Below, one piece after another: positions 25,949 through 33,433 of a stretch of 36,407 bases of DNA. Both the position numbers and the translations under genes were made by a program. The notes beneath the pieces were generated by a model. That model was not told the origin of the DNA. It ran no database searches and worked only from the letters and a program-made list of their open reading frames with translations. Source of the DNA: FW021-bin31 sp964422465 (GTDB lineage Bacteria > Bacteroidota > Bacteroidia > Chitinophagales > Chitinophagaceae); NCBI GenBank assembly GCA_964422465.1, contig CAYRBD010000025.1, positions 1 to 36,407 of the forward strand. The letters are read 5' to 3'. Every line of letters starts with the position of its first letter. Positions within the stretch are counted from its first letter, which is position 1.

Positions 25949-28078
25949 ATGATTATCATGAATTTATTACGAGTTATTACCCGTTTTCTTTTGCTTTCTC
26001 TATGCTCCTTTATTCTGGTCTTTCAGCCGGTTATGGCACAGGTAAGAGACAGCATCCCCGCGGATTCAATATGGCTAAAAGAGCAGCTATCTGAAATTGT
26101 GGTTCAGGCTTTTGAACAAACCAAAAAATTAGCTGATCAACCTGCTCCGATCTCTTACCTTTCTCAAAAAGCATTAAGTCGTTACAACAGCCTGAATATT
26201 ATTTCTGCCATGAATGCCGTCCCCGGCGTCCGTATGGATCAGCGTTCTCCCGGTAGCGTACGGCTAAATATTCGGGGAAGTTCTCTACGTTCTCCTTTTG
26301 GTGTTCGCAATGTAAAAGTTTATTACAATGGCATTCCGCTGACAGACCCGGGGGGAAACACCTATCTCAACCAACTTAGTTTTGATGATTACGGTTCTGT
26401 TGAGGTGATTAAAGGGCCTTCCGGCAGCCTGTATGGAGCAGGTACCGGCGGAGTCGTACTTATTGAAAGCCCGCTTTTCTCAGAAAATAAACCACCGGAA
26501 AACAGCATTAAGCTCCATCTGGGAACGGGCAGTTTCGGATTGCAAAAAGGAGCCGCTTCCCTGACCTGGAGAGGAAAAAATAGCGGGAATGAACTACGCT
26601 ATTCTGATGTGAAAAGTGAGGGCTATCGGGACCATACAGCCTTGCGACACCAAACGGCTTCTTACAGCGCCCGTTTCAAGATAAATCAACAGGAGGAATT
26701 AGCCGCTTTCTTTCATTACACTAACCTGTATTATCAGACACCGGGTGCGCTTACCAGGGAAGAGTATGCTATAAATCCAAAATCTTCCCGGCCGGCAGCC
26801 GGTAGCCAGCCTTCTGCAAAAGCAAGCAGAGCAGCCGTACATCAAAAAGCTTTTGTTACCGGTCTGAAGTATACATATTATTTCAAACCGGGTTTCAAAA
26901 ATACAACTGTCCTTTATGGTTCTTATACCGATTTTATTAACCCGACTACCCGCAACTATGAACTTCGTAAAGAGCCTCATTTCGGGGGAAGAACCGTGTT
27001 TCAATATCAACACATGGGGCAGAAGATACAGAGCCAGTATTGGCTTGGAGCGGAAATCCAGCAAGGGTACTTTAGTCAGCAGGATTTTGGCAATGACCTG
27101 GGCCGGGCGGATACCTTGCAAACTATTGACCGCACCAATGAGTTTGACGCTCTCCTTTTTGCTCAGGGAGAATGGACTTTTCGGCATGGGTGGGATGTAA
27201 GCGCGGCCGTGAGCCTGAATCATCAACAACTCTTGTTTACCCGTCTTTACCCAGAAGTAGCCGACTTTAGAAAGAAATACCCACTTGTGGCAGCGCCCCG
27301 GATCACTCTTTCAAAAAAAGTAATCCCCGATATTCTATTGTACCTGGATGTTTCTAAAGGCTTCTCTCCCCCTACGGTAGCGGAATTTCTTCCATCAACT
27401 AATGTTTTAAATAAAAATTTACATGCAGAGCAGGGAATTAATTTTGAACTCGGAAGCAAGGGCTATTTTATTAAACATAAATTATATTATGAGGTAAGTA
27501 CCTTTGTCATGCATCTGACTCAAAGCATTTCTCAAAGAAGAGACAGCAGCGGGGCGGATTATTTTGTCAATGCGGGCGGAGCCTGGCAAAAAGGACTGGA
27601 GGCTTTGCTTTCTTACAATCTGTACCAAAATAAAAATTCTTTTTTCACGGGGATGCAAGCCTGGATAAGTCAGACGCTTTTTTATTTTCGTTATGACAGG
27701 TACACCTCTTCAGGGAGGGATTATTCGGGAAATAAATTCCCGGGAACGGCGCCCTACACCCTGGCTTCGGGGATAGATGTGCAAACAGGAATAAACCTCA
27801 ATGCTCATCTTACATTTCAACATACCTCAAAAATTCCTTTGAATGACGCCAATGAAGTATATGCGGCTCCTTATAATTTACTGGGATTACGATTGTCTTA
27901 TCATAAAAAAATAAATAAACAATTGCAATTTGAACTTTCTGCAGGAGGAGACAATCTCTTAAACGAAAAATATAGTTTAGGTGATGATGTGAATGCCTTC
28001 GGAGGGAGATACTACAATGCAGCACCTGCTATCAATTTTTATGGCAATGTAAATTTTAAATTTAATCTGGATAAATGA
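25949..28078 (+). CDS. TonB-dependent outer-membrane receptor
   Basis: 709 residues, the size of siderophore or vitamin receptors and much smaller than the SusC proteins. The signal peptide ends near PVMAQV (residue 31). LSEIVVQAFEQTKKLADQPA is a TonB-box-like and plug-start region; the plug continues with NAVPGVRMDQRSPGSVRLNI and VEVIKGPSGSLYGAGTGGVV. The barrel ends in NVNFKFNLDK. No carboxypeptidase-like N-terminal domain and no SusD partner. The ligand cannot be told from sequence. I use the first ATG (25949); one three codons later is equally possible. It overlaps tadA by 4 bases. Confidence 0.92.
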   Translation: MIIMNLLRVITRFLLLSLCSFILVFQPVMAQVRDSIPADSIWLKEQLSEIVVQAFEQTKKLADQPAPISYLSQKALSRYNSLNIISAMNAVPGVRMDQRSPGSVRLNIRGSSLRSPFGVRNVKVYYNGIPLTDPGGNTYLNQLSFDDYGSVEVIKGPSGSLYGAGTGGVVLIESPLFSENKPPENSIKLHLGTGSFGLQKGAASLTWRGKNSGNELRYSDVKSEGYRDHTALRHQTASYSARFKINQQEELAAFFHYTNLYYQTPGALTREEYAINPKSSRPAAGSQPSAKASRAAVHQKAFVTGLKYTYYFKPGFKNTTVLYGSYTDFINPTTRNYELRKEPHFGGRTVFQYQHMGQKIQSQYWLGAEIQQGYFSQQDFGNDLGRADTLQTIDRTNEFDALLFAQGEWTFRHGWDVSAAVSLNHQQLLFTRLYPEVADFRKKYPLVAAPRITLSKKVIPDILLYLDVSKGFSPPTVAEFLPSTNVLNKNLHAEQGINFELGSKGYFIKHKLYYEVSTFVMHLTQSISQRRDSSGADYFVNAGGAWQKGLEALLSYNLYQNKNSFFTGMQAWISQTLFYFRYDRYTSSGRDYSGNKFPGTAPYTLASGIDVQTGINLNAHLTFQHTSKIPLNDANEVYAAPYNLLGLRLSYHKKINKQLQFELSAGGDNLLNEKYSLGDDVNAFGGRYYNAAPAINFYGNVNFKFNLDK

Positions 28079-28530
28079 ATCACTGGGATGAAGATGAAAA
28101 ATGGATGCAATATGCCTTACAAGAAGCACAACGGGCTTACAAAGAGGAAGAGGTGCCGATTGGAGCCGTTATTGTATTGAAAAACCGGATTATTGCAAGG
28201 GGGTATAATCAGACCGAAAGGCTGAACGATTGTACCGCCCATGCAGAGATGATTGCTCTCACGTCTGCCTTCCACTATCTTGGGAGCAAATACCTGCCGG
28301 AAGCTCGTTTGTATGTCACAGTAGAGCCCTGCCTGATGTGTGCCGGGGCATTGTATTGGAGTAAAATAAGACAGGTAATATATGGTGTAAGAGACGAAAA
28401 AAACGGCTATAAAAAAACAACCGGCTCTACTTCTCCTTTCCATCCGAGAACAAAACTTATTGCAGGTGTGCTTGAGGCTGATTGCCAACAGTTGATGCAG
28501 CAGTTTTTTAGAGACAGAAGGTCAAGATAG
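28075..28530 (+). CDS. tadA: tRNA adenosine(34) deaminase TadA
   Basis: 151 residues, full length. It converts adenosine to inosine at the wobble position of tRNA-Arg. The zinc site is intact: His56-Ala-Glu58 in CTAHAEMIAL and Cys86/Cys89 in VEPCLMCAGALYW. The VPIGAVIV strand near residue 27 also fits the family. The ATG overlaps the stop of the TonB receptor (ATGA), implying translational coupling. Its stop codon abuts that of nadC on the other strand without a single base between. Confidence 0.97.
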   Translation: MNHWDEDEKWMQYALQEAQRAYKEEEVPIGAVIVLKNRIIARGYNQTERLNDCTAHAEMIALTSAFHYLGSKYLPEARLYVTVEPCLMCAGALYWSKIRQVIYGVRDEKNGYKKTTGSTSPFHPRTKLIAGVLEADCQQLMQQFFRDRRSR

Positions 28531-29382
28531 TTATTCTATTTCAGCTTTCAGACTCAAATCCAGGCTGGTAGCATGATGAATTACCGCTCCTGCCGAAATA
28601 AAATCTACGCCTGCTCTGGCATACTCCTCCAGCGTATCCAGCGAGATTCCGCCGGAGGCTTCGGTTTCATATTTTCCGGCTATTAACTTTACGGCTTTGG
28701 CAGCTTCCCCTGGTGTAAAATTGTCCAGCATGATACGCTGTACCTTACCGGTCTTTAAAATCTGCCGTATCTCCTCCATTGAACGGGCCTCTACTTCTAT
28801 CGGGAGGGTTAAATGGTTTTCCTTTAAATATTTTTCAACCTTTAAAATGGCAGGCGCTATTCCCCCGGAAAAATCGATGTGGTTGTCCTTAAGCATGATC
28901 ATATCATACAGTCCCATGCGATGGTTGTACCCTCCACCAATGTAAACGGCTTCTTTCTCCAGCATACGGAAGTTGGGGGTTGTCTTTCGGGTATCCAGCA
29001 ACCGGGTTTTATATGGTTTTATTTTTTCCACATACTGATTGGTTAAAGTGGCAATGCCACTCATCCGCTGCATGCAGTTTAATACCAGGCGTTCGGCAGT
29101 TAAAAGCGTACGCACGTTTCCAAAAACCTCGAAGGCCTGCTCCCCGGGTTGCATGTTTTCCCCATCTTTTTTATACGGTTTAAAAGAGATATCCTTTTCA
29201 AGATATGTAAATATTGCCAGCGCCACTTCCATGCCGGCGAGGATGCCATTTTCCTTTATTTTTAATACTGCTTTTCCCTTCGTGCCTTCGGAAATACAGG
29301 CCAGGGTACTGTGGTCGCCGTTGCCTATATCTTCTTTTAAGGCAGCGCTTATAAATTCATTTAATTTTCTTTTATCAGGCAT
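28531..29382 (-). CDS. nadC: Nicotinate-nucleotide pyrophosphorylase (carboxylating), quinolinate phosphoribosyltransferase
   Basis: 283 residues from ATG at 29382. It makes nicotinate mononucleotide from quinolinate and PRPP in NAD synthesis. Family blocks are GDHSTLACISEGTKGKAVLK, ERLVLNCMQRMSGIATLT, LLDTRKTTPNFRMLEKEAV with YIGGGYNHRMGLYDMIMLKD, IEVEARSMEEI, MLDNFTPGEA and ETEASGGISLDTLEEYARAG. An in-frame TTG at 29418 would add 12 residues but would overlap the preceding tag gene; the ATG lies 2 bases after the tag stop and gives the usual length, so it is preferred. Confidence 0.97.
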   Translation of the reverse strand: MPDKRKLNEFISAALKEDIGNGDHSTLACISEGTKGKAVLKIKENGILAGMEVALAIFTYLEKDISFKPYKKDGENMQPGEQAFEVFGNVRTLLTAERLVLNCMQRMSGIATLTNQYVEKIKPYKTRLLDTRKTTPNFRMLEKEAVYIGGGYNHRMGLYDMIMLKDNHIDFSGGIAPAILKVEKYLKENHLTLPIEVEARSMEEIRQILKTGKVQRIMLDNFTPGEAAKAVKLIAGKYETEASGGISLDTLEEYARAGVDFISAGAVIHHATSLDLSLKAEIE

Positions 29383-29384
29383 AG

Positions 29385-29963
29385 TTAGTTTTCTTTTACT
29401 TCCGCATACCGGAAACAACTGGTAACATGATCATTCACCATTCCGGCAGCCTGCATGAAGGCATAGCAAATGGTTGGTCCGACAAATTTAAAACCTCTTT
29501 TCTTCAAATCCTTACTCATGGCTTCCGATTCTTTGGAAGTTGCTCGTGGCGGTTCTTCCATCCGGCGGTTTTGTAAGATTGGCCGGTAATTTACGAATTG
29601 CCAGATATATTTATCAAAGGTTCCAAATTCTTCTTTTACCTGAAGAAAGCAACGCGCATTGGTTATTGTTGCCTGTATTTTCCGCTTGTTACGGATGATG
29701 TCGGAATTGTTCATCAGGGATTGTATCTGTTTTTCCGTAAACCGGCTTACTTTTTCCGGACTAAAATTGGCAAAAGCTTCTCTGAAATTTTCTCTTTTGT
29801 GTAAAATAGTTTTCCAGCTCAGGCCTGCCTGAAAGGCATCTAATACCATAAATTCAAATAATTTTTGATCCTCATGTAAAGGAGTTCCCCATTCTTCGTC
29901 ATGATATTGGATCATCAATGCATCCTCAGCGGGCCATGCGCAGCGAAGTTTGTTTTTAGCCAT
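29385..29963 (-). CDS. tag: DNA-3-methyladenine glycosylase I
   Basis: 192 residues, full length. It removes 3-methyladenine from alkylated DNA. Typical features: RCAWPAEDALMIQYHDEEWG at the N-terminus, DAFQAGLSWKTILHKRENFR, GFKFVGPTICYAFMQAAG and NDHVTSCFR. The zinc-binding set seen in the E. coli enzyme is conserved as Cys8, His21, His179 and Cys183. It lies between a lipid A acyltransferase gene (15 bases upstream) and nadC (2 bases downstream), so the three are likely one transcript. Confidence 0.96.
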   Translation of the reverse strand: MAKNKLRCAWPAEDALMIQYHDEEWGTPLHEDQKLFEFMVLDAFQAGLSWKTILHKRENFREAFANFSPEKVSRFTEKQIQSLMNNSDIIRNKRKIQATITNARCFLQVKEEFGTFDKYIWQFVNYRPILQNRRMEEPPRATSKESEAMSKDLKKRGFKFVGPTICYAFMQAAGMVNDHVTSCFRYAEVKEN

Positions 29964-29978
29964 TTCACTTTATTGTTT

Positions 29979-30848
29979 TTAATTGTTCTGTTCTCCTTTC
30001 CAGGTTCTTTTCCATCGGCGGTGGCTCCAGAGCCAGTTTTCGGGTTGCTCCCGGATACAGGATTCCATAAATGCTGCAAAAGCACCCATAATTTCTCCCT
30101 TTTCTGTCTCCCGGGCATCCTTAAAAACTAACTTCGTTTCTATCTTATAATGCCCTCGTTTAACCTTTTTTATATTCCCAAAAACGATGGCCATCCGGTT
30201 TCTTTTCGCATTGAACTCGGGTCCCCTATAAAAGGGGGTCATTTTGTTCAGGAGAGGAAACCAATAAACCCTTCGCCGGCCACCGGGATTTTGGTCCGCT
30301 ACCAGCACACTGGCGTAAGCCTGCTCTTTAAACGGCTTCATCTCTGCCTGCACGTTGTCTGAGGCAATCAATACGCTGCCAAAACGAGCACGCATGTATT
30401 TAAACAGCCTGTTTGAAGTTTTATCTTTTAACGGCTTAAAAGTAATTAAAAACGGAATACTGGTGGTGAGGCTGATATAAAGGTTGGCCCATTCCCAATT
30501 AAAAAAATGTCCTAACATGACCTGGTAAGTGCGGTTTTCCTTTTCAAGCTTTTTAAATACTTCATCCTCATATTCAAACCGCTTTAAGATTTGTTTCTTA
30601 CTTATGCTCATCATCTTAATCATTTCCACTATCAGGTCGGCCAGGTTTCTGAAAAATTGCTTTGCTATCTTTTTCTTTTCAGGGATTGATTTATCGGGGA
30701 AAGCCTGTTCTAAATGCATAAAAACAACCTTCTTCCGATAGCCGATGAGATAGTATAAGAAGAAATATACCACATCTGACAGTCCATACAAAACCCAAAA
30801 CGGCAACAGTGAAATCAGGTAGAGAATACAGAAAAGAAGGTAGTACAT
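29979..30848 (-). CDS. Lipid A biosynthesis lauroyl/myristoyl-type acyltransferase (LpxL/HtrB family)
   Basis: 289 residues from ATG at 30848. An N-terminal hydrophobic segment (YYLLFCILYLISLLPFWVLY) anchors the protein in the inner membrane. The catalytic H-x4-D/E motif is present as GHFFNWEW (His114, Glu119). VLVADQNPGGRRRVYWFPLL and a C-terminal EQPENWLWSHRRWK block are characteristic of the family. It adds a secondary acyl chain to lipid A or a related ornithine- or phospholipid; the exact acceptor is not predictable. An upstream in-frame TTG at 30893 would add 15 residues before the membrane segment but is less likely. Divergent from the haem-binding gene. Confidence 0.93.
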   Translation of the reverse strand: MYYLLFCILYLISLLPFWVLYGLSDVVYFFLYYLIGYRKKVVFMHLEQAFPDKSIPEKKKIAKQFFRNLADLIVEMIKMMSISKKQILKRFEYEDEVFKKLEKENRTYQVMLGHFFNWEWANLYISLTTSIPFLITFKPLKDKTSNRLFKYMRARFGSVLIASDNVQAEMKPFKEQAYASVLVADQNPGGRRRVYWFPLLNKMTPFYRGPEFNAKRNRMAIVFGNIKKVKRGHYKIETKLVFKDARETEKGEIMGAFAAFMESCIREQPENWLWSHRRWKRTWKGEQNN

Positions 30849-30879
30849 AAGCAGTATTGGACAAAAAAGTCTGTTTTCG

Positions 30880-30910
30880 TTTGCAAGGTACAATAGATTC
30901 TATATCTTTA
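30880..30910 (+). promoter_or_regulatory. Candidate promoter of the haem-binding protein gene
   Basis: TTTG (30880-30883), 19 nt, then TATCTTTA (30903-30910), one base off the Bacteroidota -7 consensus TAnnTTTG. The ATG follows at 30926, which implies a very short leader. Confidence 0.45.
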
Positions 30911-30925
30911 CTGAAAATTTGAGCG

Positions 30926-31399
30926 ATGAAAAAAAGTACAAAAGTTGTTATTATCATAGTAATAGTGCTTATAGTGGTACAATTTTTTCGTCCGGCCAAA
31001 AATACTTCCGAAGCCGATCCTGTGAATGATATTGCCACTAAATATGACGTTCCGATGAATGTGTTGATGGTTCTGAATGATGGCTGTTATGACTGCCATT
31101 CCAATTATACCACTTATCCCTGGTATTATGCTATTCAGCCGGTTGGCTGGTGGATGAATCACCATATTAAGGAGGCGCAGCATCATGTAAATTTTTCGGA
31201 ATTTGCCACTTATTCTCCTAAAGAGGCGGCTCATAAGTTTCATGAAATTAAGGAACAGATGACCAACCATGCCATGCCGATAAAGGCCTATAAGCTCATG
31301 CATAAAAAGGCTCAACTTACTGACAAACAATATCAGCAGGTAGCAGATTGGGCAGGAGAACAGGAAGATAAAATTGAACAGGGCATTTATGGGAAGTGA
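30926..31399 (+). CDS. Small membrane-anchored haem-binding (Haem_bd) protein
   Basis: 157 residues. One hydrophobic helix (about 7-21) anchors it in the inner membrane, with the rest outside the cytoplasm. A c-type haem motif CYDCHSNYTTYPWYY (Cys54, Cys57, His58) and GWWMNHHIKEAQHHVNFSEF match the Haem_bd domain (PF14376), common in Bacteroidota. The exact redox role of the family is unknown; a periplasmic electron carrier or peroxidase-like function are possibilities. Single gene, divergent from the lipid A acyltransferase. Confidence 0.92.
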   Translation: MKKSTKVVIIIVIVLIVVQFFRPAKNTSEADPVNDIATKYDVPMNVLMVLNDGCYDCHSNYTTYPWYYAIQPVGWWMNHHIKEAQHHVNFSEFATYSPKEAAHKFHEIKEQMTNHAMPIKAYKLMHKKAQLTDKQYQQVADWAGEQEDKIEQGIYGK

Positions 31400-31700
31400 G
31401 GATAGCGGCGCCTGCCAACTCCAAAAAATCTTATAAAATCAGGTAGCTATTCATCTTAAATGAGGCCTAAATCCCATTTCCTCTGTCATCTTTTTTACAG
31501 TTGACTTTAGTCAACTGCCAAAAATATCAAGCATCTTAAATACCGAATTCTATGATCTTCAATCATAGATCATACATCTCCAATCTTCAAATTACTGATT
31601 TTAGATTTTTTATCAATTCGAAACAACCGAACAGTGCCGGGTATTGACGCTACGGTGCCCGAAGCCGAAGGGCACGCGTGAGGGCAAAATTACTACCCTT
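31400..31700. other. Intergenic region with three hairpins
   Basis: About 300 bases between convergent genes with no supported gene. It contains three perfect inverted repeats: CAGTTGAC/GTCAACTG (31498-31517, 4-nt loop), TCTATGAT/ATCATAGA (31549-31569, 5-nt loop) and GTGCCC/GGGCAC (31655-31675, 9-nt loop). The first is bracketed by a T-run before and an A-run after, which lengthens the stem and could make it a weak bidirectional terminator. Confidence 0.55.
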
Positions 31701-32420
31701 TCACTTCTTCCGCATCCACTTCCACTGCATCTGAAGCACGCCAATAACTCCTTCCCGGATAATATTTTTGCTCATTTTTGATTCTCCCAGTTTGCGGTCG
31801 GTAAACGTGATAGGTATTTCTACTACTTTAAAACCCAGTTTCCAGGCGGTAAACTTCATCTCTATCTGGAAGGCATACCCGACAAACCGGATGGCATCCA
31901 GGTTCATTTTTTTTAGTACGCTGCGCTTGTAGCAAACAAAGCCGGCGGTAGCATCCCTTACAGGGATACGGGTGATCAACCGGACATAGAGAGAGGCACC
32001 ACGCGACAGGAAATTTCGATCCCAGGGCCAGTTTTTGATTTTCCCTCCTTTTACATAACGGGAGCCGACTGCCACATCTGCATCCCCCTCGTGGCAAGCT
32101 TCATAAAGCCGGATCAGGTCTTGCGGGTTGTGGGAAAAATCCGCATCCATTTCAAAGATGTAATCATAATTCCGGATGAGGGCCCATTTAAACCCGTGAA
32201 TATAAGCCGTACCTAATCCCAGTTTTCCTCTCCGTTCTTCAAGAAACAACCGGCCCGGGAAATTTTTTATGGAAGATTTTACCAGCGCGGCCGTTCCGTC
32301 GGGGGAATGATCATCAACGACCAACACATCAAAAGGCGTGTTAATCGAAAAAACAGCCTTAAGGATAGGGATGATGTTCTCCTTCTCATTATAGGTGGGT
32401 ATGATGACAAGTTTTTTCAA
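31701..32420 (-). CDS. Polyprenol-phosphate mannosyl/glycosyltransferase, DPM1-like (GT2)
   Basis: 239 residues of the GT-A fold, family 2. It transfers a sugar, often mannose, from a nucleotide sugar to polyprenyl phosphate at the inner membrane. LVIIPTYNEKENI opens the domain, VVDDHSPDGT holds Asp36-Asp37, and EMDADFSH carries the DxD metal site (92-94). RDATAGFVCYKR and FTDRKLGESKMS are typical of DPM1-like enzymes. There is no C-terminal membrane domain, as in the soluble DPM1 type. The start appears to be TTG: an in-frame TAA lies 15 bases upstream, no ATG lies between, and the family homology begins at the third residue. Confidence 0.93.
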   Translation of the reverse strand: MKKLVIIPTYNEKENIIPILKAVFSINTPFDVLVVDDHSPDGTAALVKSSIKNFPGRLFLEERRGKLGLGTAYIHGFKWALIRNYDYIFEMDADFSHNPQDLIRLYEACHEGDADVAVGSRYVKGGKIKNWPWDRNFLSRGASLYVRLITRIPVRDATAGFVCYKRSVLKKMNLDAIRFVGYAFQIEMKFTAWKLGFKVVEIPITFTDRKLGESKMSKNIIREGVIGVLQMQWKWMRKK

Positions 32421-32495
32421 TATTTCAGACCTTTAAAAAAGAGGAAGGGTAAAAGTAGGGATTAGCAGTAAATCCTTTTCCCCGGCGAATCTTTA

Positions 32496-33269
32496 TTAAG
32501 TTTTCTTTAACATCATGTCATTAAAAATCTCAGACAGCTTTTGTTTGGTATGCAGGAGAAAATCCGACCGCATGATCCAGTCATAATATTGGGGTTCTTT
32601 TTTCAGTACTTCGCGTACCGGCTGCCCCTTGTATTTGCCAAAATTAAAGACCTCTACCCCCTTTCTCCTGACAATTCTTCGACCATAATCAACAAAATCG
32701 TCCCGGGTAGTAAATTTAGACAGAGAATCAACATCCTCTTTCAGGTTGTCATAATGATTAAGTTGTGCTTCCAGAATCTCATAAGTGGCACGGGCATCTG
32801 CCTCCGCAGCGTGGGCATCGGTCAAATCCCGGTTGCAATAGAACTGATAGGCAGCGCCAAGGGTTCGCTTTTCCATCTGGTGGAAAATGGTCTGTACGTC
32901 TATCTGCCGCCGGTCTTTCATTTCAAAATCCAGGCCTGCCCGCAGAAATTCTTCTACCAACAGGGGGATATCAAAACGATCCGAGTTATAACCTGCCAGA
33001 TCACTGTCTCCAATAAACTGCCTGATCTCATTGGCCACTTCTTTAAAAACAGGGCAGTCCCTTACATCCTCATCGCTAATGCCATGAATTTTCGTTGTTT
33101 CTTCAGGAATAGGGATACCGGGGTTGATTCTCTTATTTTTAGATTGCGTACTGCCATCGGGCATCACCTTTACAATGGCAATTTCAACGATGTGGTCTTT
33201 GGCAATATTGGTGCCGGTGGTTTCCAGGTCAATAAAAGCCAGTGGCCGGTCAAGTGCTAATTTTCTCAT
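32496..33269 (-). CDS. DnaQ-like 3'-5' exonuclease (DEDDh) with DUF3820-like C-terminus
   Basis: 257 residues. The DEDDh exonuclease core is complete: Asp14 and Glu16 in FIDLETTG, Asp100 in YNSDRFDIPLL, and His153 and Asp158 in DAHAAEADARAT. It degrades DNA or RNA from the 3' end, as in the proofreading subunit of DNA polymerase III, but stand-alone proteins of this type are often repair enzymes. The C-terminus (VFNFGKYKGQPVREVLKKEP, about 207-226) resembles the DUF3820/exodeoxyribonuclease X-like domain. Divergent from the transketolase gene, with 164 bases between the starts. Confidence 0.92.
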   Translation of the reverse strand: MRKLALDRPLAFIDLETTGTNIAKDHIVEIAIVKVMPDGSTQSKNKRINPGIPIPEETTKIHGISDEDVRDCPVFKEVANEIRQFIGDSDLAGYNSDRFDIPLLVEEFLRAGLDFEMKDRRQIDVQTIFHQMEKRTLGAAYQFYCNRDLTDAHAAEADARATYEILEAQLNHYDNLKEDVDSLSKFTTRDDFVDYGRRIVRRKGVEVFNFGKYKGQPVREVLKKEPQYYDWIMRSDFLLHTKQKLSEIFNDMMLKKT

Positions 33270-33382
33270 TATGGATTACAAACTTTCCTGAATTATTAGG
33301 TCGTAAATATACGAAATAGCTCAAAATACCCAATTGAAAACCGCTTTTCATCCAGGAGAAGGCTTAAAAATTGCAAAAGAGG

Positions 33383-33413
33383 TTGTTCTATTAACTGAAA
33401 GGGCGTAACTTTC
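33383..33413 (+). promoter_or_regulatory. Candidate transketolase promoter
   Basis: TTG (33383-33385), 20 nt, then TAACTTTC (33406-33413), one base off the TAnnTTTG consensus. The ATG is at 33434. Confidence 0.5.
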
Positions 33414-33433
33414 GACCTAAAAAAAGATCAAAA

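Noticed and set aside
26699..27229. Open frame of 176 codons on the minus strand inside the TonB receptor gene
   Set aside because: Antisense to a clear receptor barrel with no family features.
29383..29418. Longer nadC starting at TTG 29418
   Set aside because: It would overlap the end of tag, and the ATG at 29382 gives the normal protein length.
30849..30893. Longer lipid A acyltransferase starting at TTG 30893
   Set aside because: The extra 15 residues precede the membrane segment without family support; ATG at 30848 fits better.
31498..31517. CAGTTGAC hairpin as a standard rho-independent terminator of the haem-binding gene
   Set aside because: On the plus strand the T-run comes before the stem and not after it; kept only as part of a structured intergenic region.
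32541..33260. Long open frame (239 codons) on the plus strand opposite the exonuclease gene
   Set aside because: It is exactly antisense to a well-supported DEDDh exonuclease and shows no recognisable domain; composition is that of a complement shadow.
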